58,780 nucleotides of DNA from an uncultured Desulfobacteraceae bacterium (GTDB lineage: Bacteria > Desulfobacterota > Desulfobacteria > Desulfobacterales > UBA2174), in contig CALJLV010000119.1 in the NCBI GenBank assembly GCA_937982505.1, forward strand, positions 1-58,780. Direction: 5' to 3'. Below the pieces are notes generated by a model. That model saw only the letters and a list, made by a program, of their open reading frames with translations. It did no database searches and had not been told where the DNA came from. The translations under genes and the position numbers were made by a program. Shown one piece after another: positions 31,954 through 39,506 of the stretch (the first letter of the stretch is position 1; every line of letters starts with the position of its first letter).

Positions 31954-33027
31954 TCACGCCGCGTACCACCCGAAATCGTGCACCGCCCGGGTCATGGCGT
32001 AGACGTTGACCGGCGGAGCGCCCACCGGCAGGCCGCAGCCCGGCCCGAGAATGAATCCGCCCGGGGCGTTCTTGCCCTTCTCGATGGCCGCGCGGCAAAG
32101 GGCGTAGACCGCCTCCGGGGTTCCGGTCTGGATCACGGCCGGTTCGATGTTGCCAAAGAGGATATCCTTCGGAAAGTGGGCCGCGGCGGTTTCCAGATCC
32201 ACCTCGTGGCCGAAGCTCAGCACGCTGGGATGGGACCAGGGGCAGGCCTCGGCCAGCAGCGGAAGGTTGAGGTTCTGCTCGCCGCAGATGTGAAAGCCGA
32301 AGCGCCTGACCCCCAGGTCCGCCAGCCGCCGGTGGTAGGCGAGGTGATAGGGAAGGGCGAATTTCTTGACGATGCGCGGCGAAACGAGCTGGTTGGACTC
32401 GGTGGGACTGCTCATCCAGGCAAAGACCCGTTCGGCGCCGAAGGTGTCCACCCAGAGGCCCAGCACGTTGAAGATGTGGTCGATGGACAGCGCGAGCAGC
32501 TGCTCGCACAGCTCGGGCCGCTTCATGGTCCAGCGCAGGAACCGGTCGATCCCGGCGATGTTGGCCGCCATGGTGAAGGGGCTGCGCGAAAAGAAGTAGA
32601 CCGGCAGACCCTGCTCGGCCTGGAGCCGGGCAAAACGCAGGGCCAGGGGAATCCGCCCGGCCGTGCGCGGGTCGGGCAGCCGCAGGCGCTCGATGTCCGC
32701 TTCCGTCTTGACCGGATAGTCGGTGACCACCAGGGCCCCCTCGTATTCGCCCCGGGGCATGCGCACCTGGCCGCCAAAGTCCCAGGCCCCCAGCACGGTG
32801 TGCCCGGCGTACTGGGGAATGGGGTCCCAGCCGTACTGTTCGGTGGTCCACTGCATGTCGGCAAAGCTCTTTTCCGGATCCTCGTAGGCTTCGGCCACCG
32901 TGTGGCCGGCATTGCGGGTGTTGAACCCGGTGCTCATGGCGCCCAGCGGCACCCGGTCCGGCCGTCGGCCGGCAAAGAGGGCCGCCATCCGCTCCTGGCT
33001 CGTCATACGATCCTGTGGCAGGTGCAT
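31954..33027 (-). CDS. UroD-family methyltransferase (MtaA/CmuA-type), copy 2
   Basis: This is a 357-residue paralogue of the preceding protein with the same zinc-site pattern: FHICGEQN and ILGPGCGLP. The two share the overall layout (N-terminal TSQERMAALFAGRRPDRVP, FGGQVRMP near residue 80) but are clearly diverged, so two different methyl-transfer steps are likely. GGAGGAG precedes the ATG at 33027. It lies 22 bases after the corrinoid protein gene. One of the pair may act as substrate:corrinoid methyltransferase and the other as corrinoid:acceptor methyltransferase; this is inference. Confidence 0.88.
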   Translation of the reverse strand: MHLPQDRMTSQERMAALFAGRRPDRVPLGAMSTGFNTRNAGHTVAEAYEDPEKSFADMQWTTEQYGWDPIPQYAGHTVLGAWDFGGQVRMPRGEYEGALVVTDYPVKTEADIERLRLPDPRTAGRIPLALRFARLQAEQGLPVYFFSRSPFTMAANIAGIDRFLRWTMKRPELCEQLLALSIDHIFNVLGLWVDTFGAERVFAWMSSPTESNQLVSPRIVKKFALPYHLAYHRRLADLGVRRFGFHICGEQNLNLPLLAEACPWSHPSVLSFGHEVDLETAAAHFPKDILFGNIEPAVIQTGTPEAVYALCRAAIEKGKNAPGGFILGPGCGLPVGAPPVNVYAMTRAVHDFGWYAA

Positions 33028-33049
33028 CGTTTAACTCCTCCGTCCGTAT

Positions 33050-33703
33050 TCAGGCGGCCTTGGTAAAAAGACGGCCGGCGGTCTCCACCGCCGCGATGGC
33101 GTCCGGGGCGTAGCCGTCGGCCCCGTACTGGCGGGCGATCTCGGCGTTGAGGGGCGCGCCGCCCACCAGCACGATCACCTTGGGATCCACCGCCTTGAGC
33201 ATGGCGATCGCCTTGGGCATGGCCATCATGCTGGTGGTCATCAGGGCCGAGAGGGCCACCACGTCGGCGCCGGTCTCCCGCAGGGTCTGGGCGAAACGCT
33301 CCAGCTTGACGTCCTTGCCCAAATCGAAGATCTCCCAGCCGGCGGCCTCGAACATGGTCTTGACCAGGGTCTTGCCGATGTCGTGGATGTCGCCCTCCAC
33401 CACCCCCATGATGATCTTGCCGGCCGCCTCGTGCTCGCCGACCTTCACCTGAGGCCGCAGCACCTCGAGCCCGGCGTACATGGCATCCGAGCACAGGAGC
33501 AGCTCGGGCACGAAGTATTCTTTCTGCTCATAGAGCCTGCCCACCGTGTCCATGCCCGCCGCCAGGCCCTGCATGATGGCCGTGTAGGCGTCGATGCCGG
33601 CCTCCAGGGCCTCACGGCAGAGCCGGGGGGTCTTTTCCTCGTCCATGTCCACCACGGCGTCGTGGAGTTGCTTCAAAAAGGCGGCCCTGCGGTCTGCATC
33701 CAT
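33050..33703 (-). CDS. Corrinoid protein of a methyltransferase system (MtaC/MttC-like)
   Basis: This 217-residue protein carries the cobalamin that shuttles the methyl group. It has an N-terminal four-helix cap (residues 1-90, LYEQKEYFVPELLLCSDAMY) and a C-terminal B12-binding Rossmann-like domain with the cobalt-ligand motif GDIHDIGK (His107), then SALMTTSM and VGGAPLN. Length and motifs are canonical. AAAGGAAG precedes the ATG. It stands directly between the CCG-domain protein gene (3-bp gap) and the UroD copy 2 gene, so its methyl partner is almost certainly one or both UroD proteins. Confidence 0.95.
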   Translation of the reverse strand: MDADRRAAFLKQLHDAVVDMDEEKTPRLCREALEAGIDAYTAIMQGLAAGMDTVGRLYEQKEYFVPELLLCSDAMYAGLEVLRPQVKVGEHEAAGKIIMGVVEGDIHDIGKTLVKTMFEAAGWEIFDLGKDVKLERFAQTLRETGADVVALSALMTTSMMAMPKAIAMLKAVDPKVIVLVGGAPLNAEIARQYGADGYAPDAIAAVETAGRLFTKAA

Positions 33704-33706
33704 CGG

Positions 33707-34750
33707 TTACTTCCTTTCTGCGCGGTCAGTTCGCAATTGCTTGTTCAGCCGACGCCCGAAAGCGCGGCGCAACAGTTCGCCCATATCCCAGACCCGGACA
33801 CCGAGGTCCCGTTCGTGCTTCATCAGGTTGATCAGGCAGATGGGGCAGGCCACCACCAGATCCCGCCCGCCCTGGGCCAGCTCCCGGGCCCGGATGCACG
33901 AGATCGAGCGGCTCAGGTCGGCAAAGGCGTACTCCACCGGGCCGCCGCAGCAGGCGGTGTTCTGGCCGCAGTTTTCCGGCTCCACCACCGTGAGCCCCAA
34001 TCGCGCGAGGACGGTTCGGACCGGCGTGACGATGTCCAGGTCCCGGGTCATGACGCATGAATCGTGCAAAACGACCCGCCGGGGAAGACCCGGCGCCGGT
34101 GTCTCCAGGGCCGCTGTTGCGGATTGGGCCAGCACCTGCAAATAGTGGCGCACGTCCAGATCGAAGCCGGGAACGTAGCGCGGGTAGACTTCCCGCAGCA
34201 TGAAGGTCGTGTGCGGATCGGTGGTCACCACGGTGCGGGCCCCGGCCGCCTTGAGGGTCCGGTAGACCGCCCGGGCGATGGGGGCCACCGCCGCTTCCAT
34301 CCCCAGGTCGTGGAGCAGGACCCCGCTGTAGGGCTCGCGTTCATGGAGGTAGGCCGGCCGGATCCCGACATGCGCCAGGGCCGCCACGATGCCCCTGAGG
34401 GCCGCCTGGCCCCGGCGGCGGATCTCCTGTTCGCCGCGGGCCCGCAGGCGCAGGAGCGGATCGGCGGCCAGGGCCCCGGCCATCCCGGCCATGCGGGCCA
34501 GGGCCCTCACCTCCAGGGCCGGCGCCAGCGGCAGGGCCGCGGCGGCCATCCCGGTGGCACCCGCCACGAAGGGGAGCATCGGGTACATGCGGGCCGTATA
34601 GAGCAGAATCGGCCCCCGCGGGGGCAGGGCCAGCCCGCCGGCCCAGCGGGTCCAGTAGACGGTCTTGAGGCCCAGCGGGTCTCCGGTGCGCTCCAGGTTG
34701 CCCGCAATCGTCTTCAGGGCCTGGGCCACCAACGCCTTAGCGCTTCGCAT
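33707..34750 (-). CDS. CCG-domain (HdrB/GlcF-like) iron-sulfur oxidoreductase subunit
   Basis: This 347-residue protein carries cysteine-rich CCG domains, which bind unusual [4Fe-4S] clusters in heterodisulfide reductase HdrB and in glycolate/glycerol-3-phosphate oxidase subunits. The most complete motif is ENCGQNTACCGG; a partial N-terminal half has VVLHDSCVM and CPICLINL. The N-terminal third is longer and more hydrophobic/alanine-rich than usual HdrB, without clear membrane segments. It overlaps the preceding Fe-S gene by 14 bases. With that protein and the FAD protein it would form a three-subunit oxidase/dehydrogenase passing electrons from an FAD site to a membrane carrier or thiol. Confidence 0.82.
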   Translation of the reverse strand: MRSAKALVAQALKTIAGNLERTGDPLGLKTVYWTRWAGGLALPPRGPILLYTARMYPMLPFVAGATGMAAAALPLAPALEVRALARMAGMAGALAADPLLRLRARGEQEIRRRGQAALRGIVAALAHVGIRPAYLHEREPYSGVLLHDLGMEAAVAPIARAVYRTLKAAGARTVVTTDPHTTFMLREVYPRYVPGFDLDVRHYLQVLAQSATAALETPAPGLPRRVVLHDSCVMTRDLDIVTPVRTVLARLGLTVVEPENCGQNTACCGGPVEYAFADLSRSISCIRARELAQGGRDLVVACPICLINLMKHERDLGVRVWDMGELLRRAFGRRLNKQLRTDRAERK

Positions 34751-35078
34751 GGGTCCCTCCCCGGGCCAGCCGGCCGGAAAGGAGGCGGCGGCCGCGCCCG
34801 ATCAGTTCGCAAACGTCCAGGTTCTGCCCCTTGCTCTTGCACATCACCTCGCAGCGCCGGCACTGCAGGCAACTGTACAGGCAGTAGGTCAGGGCGTCGT
34901 CGAAGGCCAGGGTGCCGTTGAGCAGGTACTTGATGATCTGCAGGCGTCCGAAGGCGGAGTAGCTTTCCACCCCCTGGGAGGCCTGGTAGGTGGGACAGAC
35001 ATCGACGCAGAAACGGCACGACCGGCACTTGGCGATTTCCTTGAGCAACTGGTCCCGAGCCGCATCGTCGTGGGTCAC
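34737..35078 (-). CDS. GlpC/HdrC-like 4Fe-4S ferredoxin subunit
   Basis: This protein of 113 residues has two [4Fe-4S]-binding cysteine motifs: CRSCRFCVDVCP and CLQCRRCEVMC. The start is a GTG at 35078 that overlaps the stop of the FAD oxidase gene (GTGA), indicating translational coupling; no other start fits. It has no membrane segment. It is expected to relay electrons between the FAD protein upstream and the CCG protein downstream. In GlcF or GlpC these Fe-S motifs are fused to the CCG domains, whereas here they are split into two genes. Confidence 0.88.
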   Translation of the reverse strand: MTHDDAARDQLLKEIAKCRSCRFCVDVCPTYQASQGVESYSAFGRLQIIKYLLNGTLAFDDALTYCLYSCLQCRRCEVMCKSKGQNLDVCELIGRGRRLLSGRLARGGTHAKR

Positions 35079-36487
35079 AGCCAGCCCTCCAGGTTGCCGC
35101 GGTTGAGGATGTTGTTCGGGTCGAAGGTCTTTTTGAGCCCGGTCAGAAAGGCGGTGTAGGCCGGCCCGTACTTCTTGCCGAGAAAGCCGGCGCGCTGGGC
35201 CGTCAGTCCCCATTCGCCCCCGCAGCCGCCGTACTTGATGTTCAGGGCCTCGGTCTTTTCGCGCACCTCCAGGGTGACCGCCTTCTTGACCGCGTTGGGG
35301 ATCTCCTTGGAGGGGATAAAGGCGTAGGCGTGGATCGTGGGGGCCCCGATGTGGCCGAAGGAGTAGAACTCGTTGCCCTTGACGCTGTCGAGGTTGAGGA
35401 TGATCTGCCTGGCCTCGGCAAAGGCCTCCTTGAGCCGGTCGACCCGGGGGGTGATTTCGCTGCCGAAGGTCGAACCGAGCCGGTAGACGTAGTTGCCCGC
35501 CTCGGCCCGGCTGCTCCAGATCTTGCCCCAGCGGGCCGCGTCGGCGACGATTTCGGCCTCGAGGGGTTTCTGCCGCTTGAGAAAATCGAGAAAGACCTGC
35601 GCCCGGGCCTCGCACCCGGCGGCGGTGGCCGAATGCATGCTCATCATCGCCACGGCCCCCTGGGGCGGATCCAGGCCCACGGCGGAAAAACCAACCGGTG
35701 CCGATTTTTCATCCAGGTATTCGAAGAACAGCGGGGTGGGAATCCCCTCGCGGTACATGGCCATGACCGTATCGAGAATCTCCTCGGTGCTGGAAAAATA
35801 GGCGACGATGTTGGCCATCCGCGGCAACGGGATCAGGCGCATGCGGATCTTGGTGATCACGCACAGCAGCCCTTCGGAGCCCACGAGGAACTTGGTGGCC
35901 TCGATGCCGGCCGGCTTGCGGGTCGATTCGGTGCCGGTGTTGAGAATTTCGCCGCTGGCCAGGACCACCTCCAGGCCCAGGACATAGTCGCCGGGCTTGC
36001 AGAGGCTGGCATCCACGGCATGGGCGCTGGTGTTGACCGCCACCGAGCCGCCGATGGTGGCCACCGGCTCGCTGCCCGGAAAGATGGGCAGCAGGGCCTT
36101 GTGGGGCGCCAGGGCCTTTCGAAGCTTGCCGATGTGCATTCCGGCCTCGACCTCGAAGTAGCCCCGCTCGGGGAAAATCTCCAGCTTCTGCATGCGCCCG
36201 GTGTCCAGGACGATGGCGTTGGTCTTGGGGCGCCCCAGGCCCACCAGGGAGGTCCCGGATCCATGGGTATGCACCGGAATCGCTCTCTGGTTGGCGTAGC
36301 GCAGCACCGCCGAGACCTCGCGGCTGTCGGCCGGCCGCACCACCGCGTAGGGCACGTGGTGCGCTTCCACGTCCCAGGGCATGGTGTCCTTGGCGTAGGC
36401 CATGGCCGTGGGACGGTCGGTAAAGGCGTTCTCCTTTCCCACCAGGTCGGCCAGATCCCGGCCGAGTCGCTTCAGATCGTATTGCAT
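35075..36487 (-). CDS. FAD-binding oxidoreductase, GlcD/2-hydroxyacid dehydrogenase type
   Basis: This 470-residue flavoprotein has an N-terminal PCMH-type FAD domain (VHTHGSGTSLVG, PGSEPVATIGGSVAVNTSAH, KFLVGSEGLL) and a C-terminal FAD-oxidase C domain (GHIGAPTIHAYAF, NPNNILNRGNL-like end reading DPNNILNRGNL). It belongs to the D-2-hydroxyacid/glycolate dehydrogenase family. Typical substrates are D-lactate, glycolate or other 2-hydroxyacids. GGAGGGGCA precedes the ATG at 36487. It forms a redox module with the two downstream proteins. In this operon it may oxidise the carbon skeleton that remains after hydrolysis or demethylation of the imported compound; that is inference. Confidence 0.88.
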   Translation of the reverse strand: MQYDLKRLGRDLADLVGKENAFTDRPTAMAYAKDTMPWDVEAHHVPYAVVRPADSREVSAVLRYANQRAIPVHTHGSGTSLVGLGRPKTNAIVLDTGRMQKLEIFPERGYFEVEAGMHIGKLRKALAPHKALLPIFPGSEPVATIGGSVAVNTSAHAVDASLCKPGDYVLGLEVVLASGEILNTGTESTRKPAGIEATKFLVGSEGLLCVITKIRMRLIPLPRMANIVAYFSSTEEILDTVMAMYREGIPTPLFFEYLDEKSAPVGFSAVGLDPPQGAVAMMSMHSATAAGCEARAQVFLDFLKRQKPLEAEIVADAARWGKIWSSRAEAGNYVYRLGSTFGSEITPRVDRLKEAFAEARQIILNLDSVKGNEFYSFGHIGAPTIHAYAFIPSKEIPNAVKKAVTLEVREKTEALNIKYGGCGGEWGLTAQRAGFLGKKYGPAYTAFLTGLKKTFDPNNILNRGNLEGWL

Positions 36488-36563
36488 TGCCCCTCCAGAT
36501 GGCCGGCCCGGCATGGGGCCGCTGTGGTGCCGAAACGGGTTTTGCCCATGCGGCGGCCGCCGT

Positions 36564-37250
36564 CTACTGCCCTGATCCGGGCTTCGTTCCGGCGTACACC
36601 ACGAAGTTGTAATGCTTGAAAAAACAGTCCACGTCCGCAAAACCGGCCGCGCGCATCCAGGCCAGCTGGGCCTCCAGGGGAGCCGGCCGGTCGCAGGCCA
36701 TGCGCTCTCGAATGCGGGCCAGTTCCTGGGGATGGAGGCCGCTGGCCGCCAGGTGGTCCTGCCAGTGCTGCTGGTACCGCTGTTCCGCGCCCGGCGTGGG
36801 CCCCAGGCACAGCTCGGCGTGCACAAAGGCGCCGCCCGGCTCCAGGGCGGCGAAGATCTTCCGGATCAACGCCTGCTTGCCCGCATCCTCCAGGTGGTGG
36901 ACCGACATGGCCGAAACCACCAGGGGATAGGTGCCGGGAAAAGGCTCCCGGGCGTAGTCGCCGATAAAAAAGCGGACCCGCGAGGTTCCGGAAAAGCGCT
37001 TTCGGGCCTGGGCCAGCATGGGTTCCGAGACGTCCATCAGGTCGGCCCGGGCCTGCGGGAAACGCCCCAGGATCAGGGCCGACACCAGCCCGGTGCCGGC
37101 ACCCAGATCGAGAAAGGCGAACGTCTGCTGGGGTGCAAACGGCACCAGGTCGAGCAGAGTGCCGTAAAAATCGTCGAAGCAGAAGATCACCCGGCGCCTG
37201 GCCGCATCGTAGACCAGCGCGCCGGCATCGAAAAGCGCCTTGACCGACAT
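36564..37250 (-). CDS. Class I SAM-dependent methyltransferase
   Basis: This 228-residue cytoplasmic protein has the SAM-binding motif I FLDLGAGTGLVSA, motif II VRFFIGDYA, and SAMSVHHLEDAGKQALIRKIFAALEPGGAFVHAE (motifs post-II and III). No substrate domain is recognised, so the acceptor is unknown. It stands within the corrinoid operon, between the MmgE/PrpD-type gene and the FAD oxidase gene. A role in methylating a pathway intermediate, or simply housekeeping of the operon, cannot be distinguished. Confidence 0.85.
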   Translation of the reverse strand: MSVKALFDAGALVYDAARRRVIFCFDDFYGTLLDLVPFAPQQTFAFLDLGAGTGLVSALILGRFPQARADLMDVSEPMLAQARKRFSGTSRVRFFIGDYAREPFPGTYPLVVSAMSVHHLEDAGKQALIRKIFAALEPGGAFVHAELCLGPTPGAEQRYQQHWQDHLAASGLHPQELARIRERMACDRPAPLEAQLAWMRAAGFADVDCFFKHYNFVVYAGTKPGSGQ

Positions 37251-37295
37251 GGGTGCCGCATCCTTTCCGAAACCGTCGTAACCGCGCGAATCCCT

Positions 37296-38675
37296 TCAAT
37301 GGGTCAAGGGCGCCAGCAGTTCGGCGGCACTGGTGAGGTTTTCCAGGTTTTCGATGCTTGCCAATAACTGCGCACGCTCTTCCGCGCCCAGGGGATAGCC
37401 GCTGTAGGCGACGCATTTGTCGAACTTCCGGCGGCACTGGGCATCGCTCACCGGCCGGGCCGGGTTGCCCAGGGGAGCGGCGATGCGCGCCTCGAGCGCT
37501 GCGGCGCCCTTGCGCAGGACCCGCAGGCGGGCCGGGAGGATGTCCTTGGCCGCCAGGTTCGGATCCACGGTTACCCGCACCTTGGCGGCCAGGTCCTGAA
37601 CAGGGGGCCGCCGGATGGCCTGGGTCTCGAAATCGCCCAGGAAAACGTCTCCTTGCAGCAGGGCGCAGGCCACCGTGTAGGGAATGCTGAACTGGGCGTC
37701 CACCTGGGGGTTGGGCCCGAGGCGCAGGGGTTTTCCCACCATTTCGGCCACCATGGAAGAGACCTGCACCTCGACGGCCTCGACGGTTCCGCTGTCGGGG
37801 ACCCGTTCATGCACCGCCAGGGCCGCGTCGATGGCGCTGTGGGTCATGCGGCAGCACGGATAGGGCTTGATGCTCAGGTCGGTGATGGTCATATGGCTGC
37901 CGAGTCCGTCCAGCACCGCCGCGCCATCCACCTGCCCGTGCTCGTAAAGCGGGTAATAGCCGTAGGGCCCGCTGAGAAAGGCGCGGCTGCCGGTAACCCC
38001 CCGGGCCGCCAGGAAGGCCGCCGTCACCCCGGCCGAGGCGGCAAAGGCCGGCTGCAGGCGCTTGACCAGCCGCCCTTCGAGCAATCCCTGGGCATTGCCG
38101 GCGGTCTGGGCGTAGACCAGCCCCAGGGCATTCCAGAGCTGGTCTCGGTCCAGGCCGAGGACCTTGCCGGCCGCCGCCGCGGCCCCGAAACTGCCGCAGG
38201 TGGCGGTTCGGATCCAGGAAAGGGGCCGGTGGATCCCCAGACTGAGGCGGCAGACCACGTCCACCCCGAGCACCAGGGCGGTGACCAGGGTCCGGCCGTC
38301 GACGGGCCGGCCGGCGGATTCGGCCGCGGCCAGGGCCGCCGGCAGGACGGTGACGAAGGTGTGCAGGGCCGAGGCATCCAGGGTGTCGTCGAAGTCCAGC
38401 GCGTGCATGAGGGTGCTGTTGGCCAGGGCCGCCAGGGGCGGGGCCGCCTTGAACGGCGCGAAGAGCACCGAAGACCCCCGCCCGCCCTGCCAGGATTCGA
38501 CCATGGCCAGCAGCTCCGGGCAGCCCGGGGCCTGGCGGCCGGGAAAGGCGACCCCCAGGGTGTCCATGACCAGGCGCTTGCAGCAGGCCACGGCCTGGTC
38601 GTCGAGGTCGGAGTAATCCGTTTGCGCGAGCAGGTCGATGAGCCGGGTTTCCAGTTCGAGGTCGAGTCGGGACAT
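37296..38675 (-). CDS. MmgE/PrpD family protein
   Basis: This 459-residue all-cytoplasmic protein belongs to the MmgE/PrpD family. Characterised members include 2-methylcitrate dehydratase (PrpD), immune-responsive cis-aconitate decarboxylase and iminodisuccinate epimerase, so the family is versatile in dicarboxylate/tricarboxylate chemistry. Family features seen are the N-terminal helices with LALVDTLGVAF-like LVMDTLGVAFPG, HALDFDDT, GLVYAQTAGNAQG and IKPYPCCRMTHSAID (active-site Lys and His region). It is nine bases upstream of nothing else in its frame and lies nine bases downstream of the creatininase-family gene, so the two probably act on one pathway. No prpB/prpC is near, which argues against the methylcitrate cycle. 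Confidence 0.85.
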   Translation of the reverse strand: MSRLDLELETRLIDLLAQTDYSDLDDQAVACCKRLVMDTLGVAFPGRQAPGCPELLAMVESWQGGRGSSVLFAPFKAAPPLAALANSTLMHALDFDDTLDASALHTFVTVLPAALAAAESAGRPVDGRTLVTALVLGVDVVCRLSLGIHRPLSWIRTATCGSFGAAAAAGKVLGLDRDQLWNALGLVYAQTAGNAQGLLEGRLVKRLQPAFAASAGVTAAFLAARGVTGSRAFLSGPYGYYPLYEHGQVDGAAVLDGLGSHMTITDLSIKPYPCCRMTHSAIDAALAVHERVPDSGTVEAVEVQVSSMVAEMVGKPLRLGPNPQVDAQFSIPYTVACALLQGDVFLGDFETQAIRRPPVQDLAAKVRVTVDPNLAAKDILPARLRVLRKGAAALEARIAAPLGNPARPVSDAQCRRKFDKCVAYSGYPLGAEERAQLLASIENLENLTSAAELLAPLTH

Positions 38676-38683
38676 GGCAGCTC

Positions 38684-39484
38684 CTATCCGTCGGATTCCA
38701 GACCCAGTTTGCGCAACTCGGCGACAAAGTTGCGGCTGTAGGCCGTAATGGCTTGGATCAGGGATCCCCCTTTCGCGGCGCTGGCCGGCCCGGGATCGCC
38801 CATGGTGCCGGTGCCCGTGACCTGTCGGATGTCCTGGAACAGGATCTGCACCGAACCGTCAAATTCGGTTTCACCCAGGGAGTTGCGCACCTTGAAGGCC
38901 GATCCCGGCGGCGAAGCGACCCGATCGGCGCGGATCCGGTCCGCCTTGACCGCCTCGGGAGCCAGGGCCATGATCACCGAGGTCATCACCTCTCCGGCAT
39001 GGGTGAAGCGCCCCTCGGCAATGCCGCTGTCCGGAGCGGCCGCCAGATCGTTGGCCAGCTTCCAGATGTTGATCATGGCCACGCGCACCTTCTTTTCGGC
39101 GATCAGCGAATGCGCCACCGCCTCGATGGCCGCGTTGTTGCCCCGGTGGGCGTTGAGAAACAGGATGCGCCGGACACCGTGGGCGATCAGGCTGCCGGCG
39201 TAGTCGGAAAGGACCCGGATCAGGGTCTCCATTTCCAGGGAGATGGTGCCGGCAAAGGGCATGAACCATTTGGAGTAGCCGACGGGCAGGGTCGGGCCGA
39301 TCAGGACTCCCGGCGCGCCGTCCAGGCCCCGGGCCACGGCCTCGGCCGTGAGGGTATCGACCCCCAGGGGCAGGTGAGGGCCCTCGAGTTCCACCGAACC
39401 GATGGGAATCACGGCCACGCTGTGGGCATCCACCCGGTCCCGGAAATCTTCCCAGGTCATTCGAGCGATCATGGCGGTTGGCAT
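38684..39484 (-). CDS. Creatininase family hydrolase
   Basis: This 266-residue metal-dependent amidohydrolase belongs to the creatininase/MftE family, whose members open creatinine, hydrolyse N-formamides or peptides. Conserved metal-binding residues are the Glu of IGSVELEGPHLPLGVDT with His and Asp in the same motif, the His of FLNAHRGNN and a late Glu (THAGEVMTS). AGGAGG is 10 bases before the ATG at 39484. It is the first enzyme gene downstream of the TRAP permease gene (22-bp gap), so it may make the first cut in the imported compound. That substrate is unknown; creatinine is one candidate because creatine/sarcosine carry N-methyl groups. Confidence 0.85.
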   Translation of the reverse strand: MPTAMIARMTWEDFRDRVDAHSVAVIPIGSVELEGPHLPLGVDTLTAEAVARGLDGAPGVLIGPTLPVGYSKWFMPFAGTISLEMETLIRVLSDYAGSLIAHGVRRILFLNAHRGNNAAIEAVAHSLIAEKKVRVAMINIWKLANDLAAAPDSGIAEGRFTHAGEVMTSVIMALAPEAVKADRIRADRVASPPGSAFKVRNSLGETEFDGSVQILFQDIRQVTGTGTMGDPGPASAAKGGSLIQAITAYSRNFVAELRKLGLESDG

Positions 39485-39506
39485 CTGCTGAGATCCTCCT
39501 GAAGCG

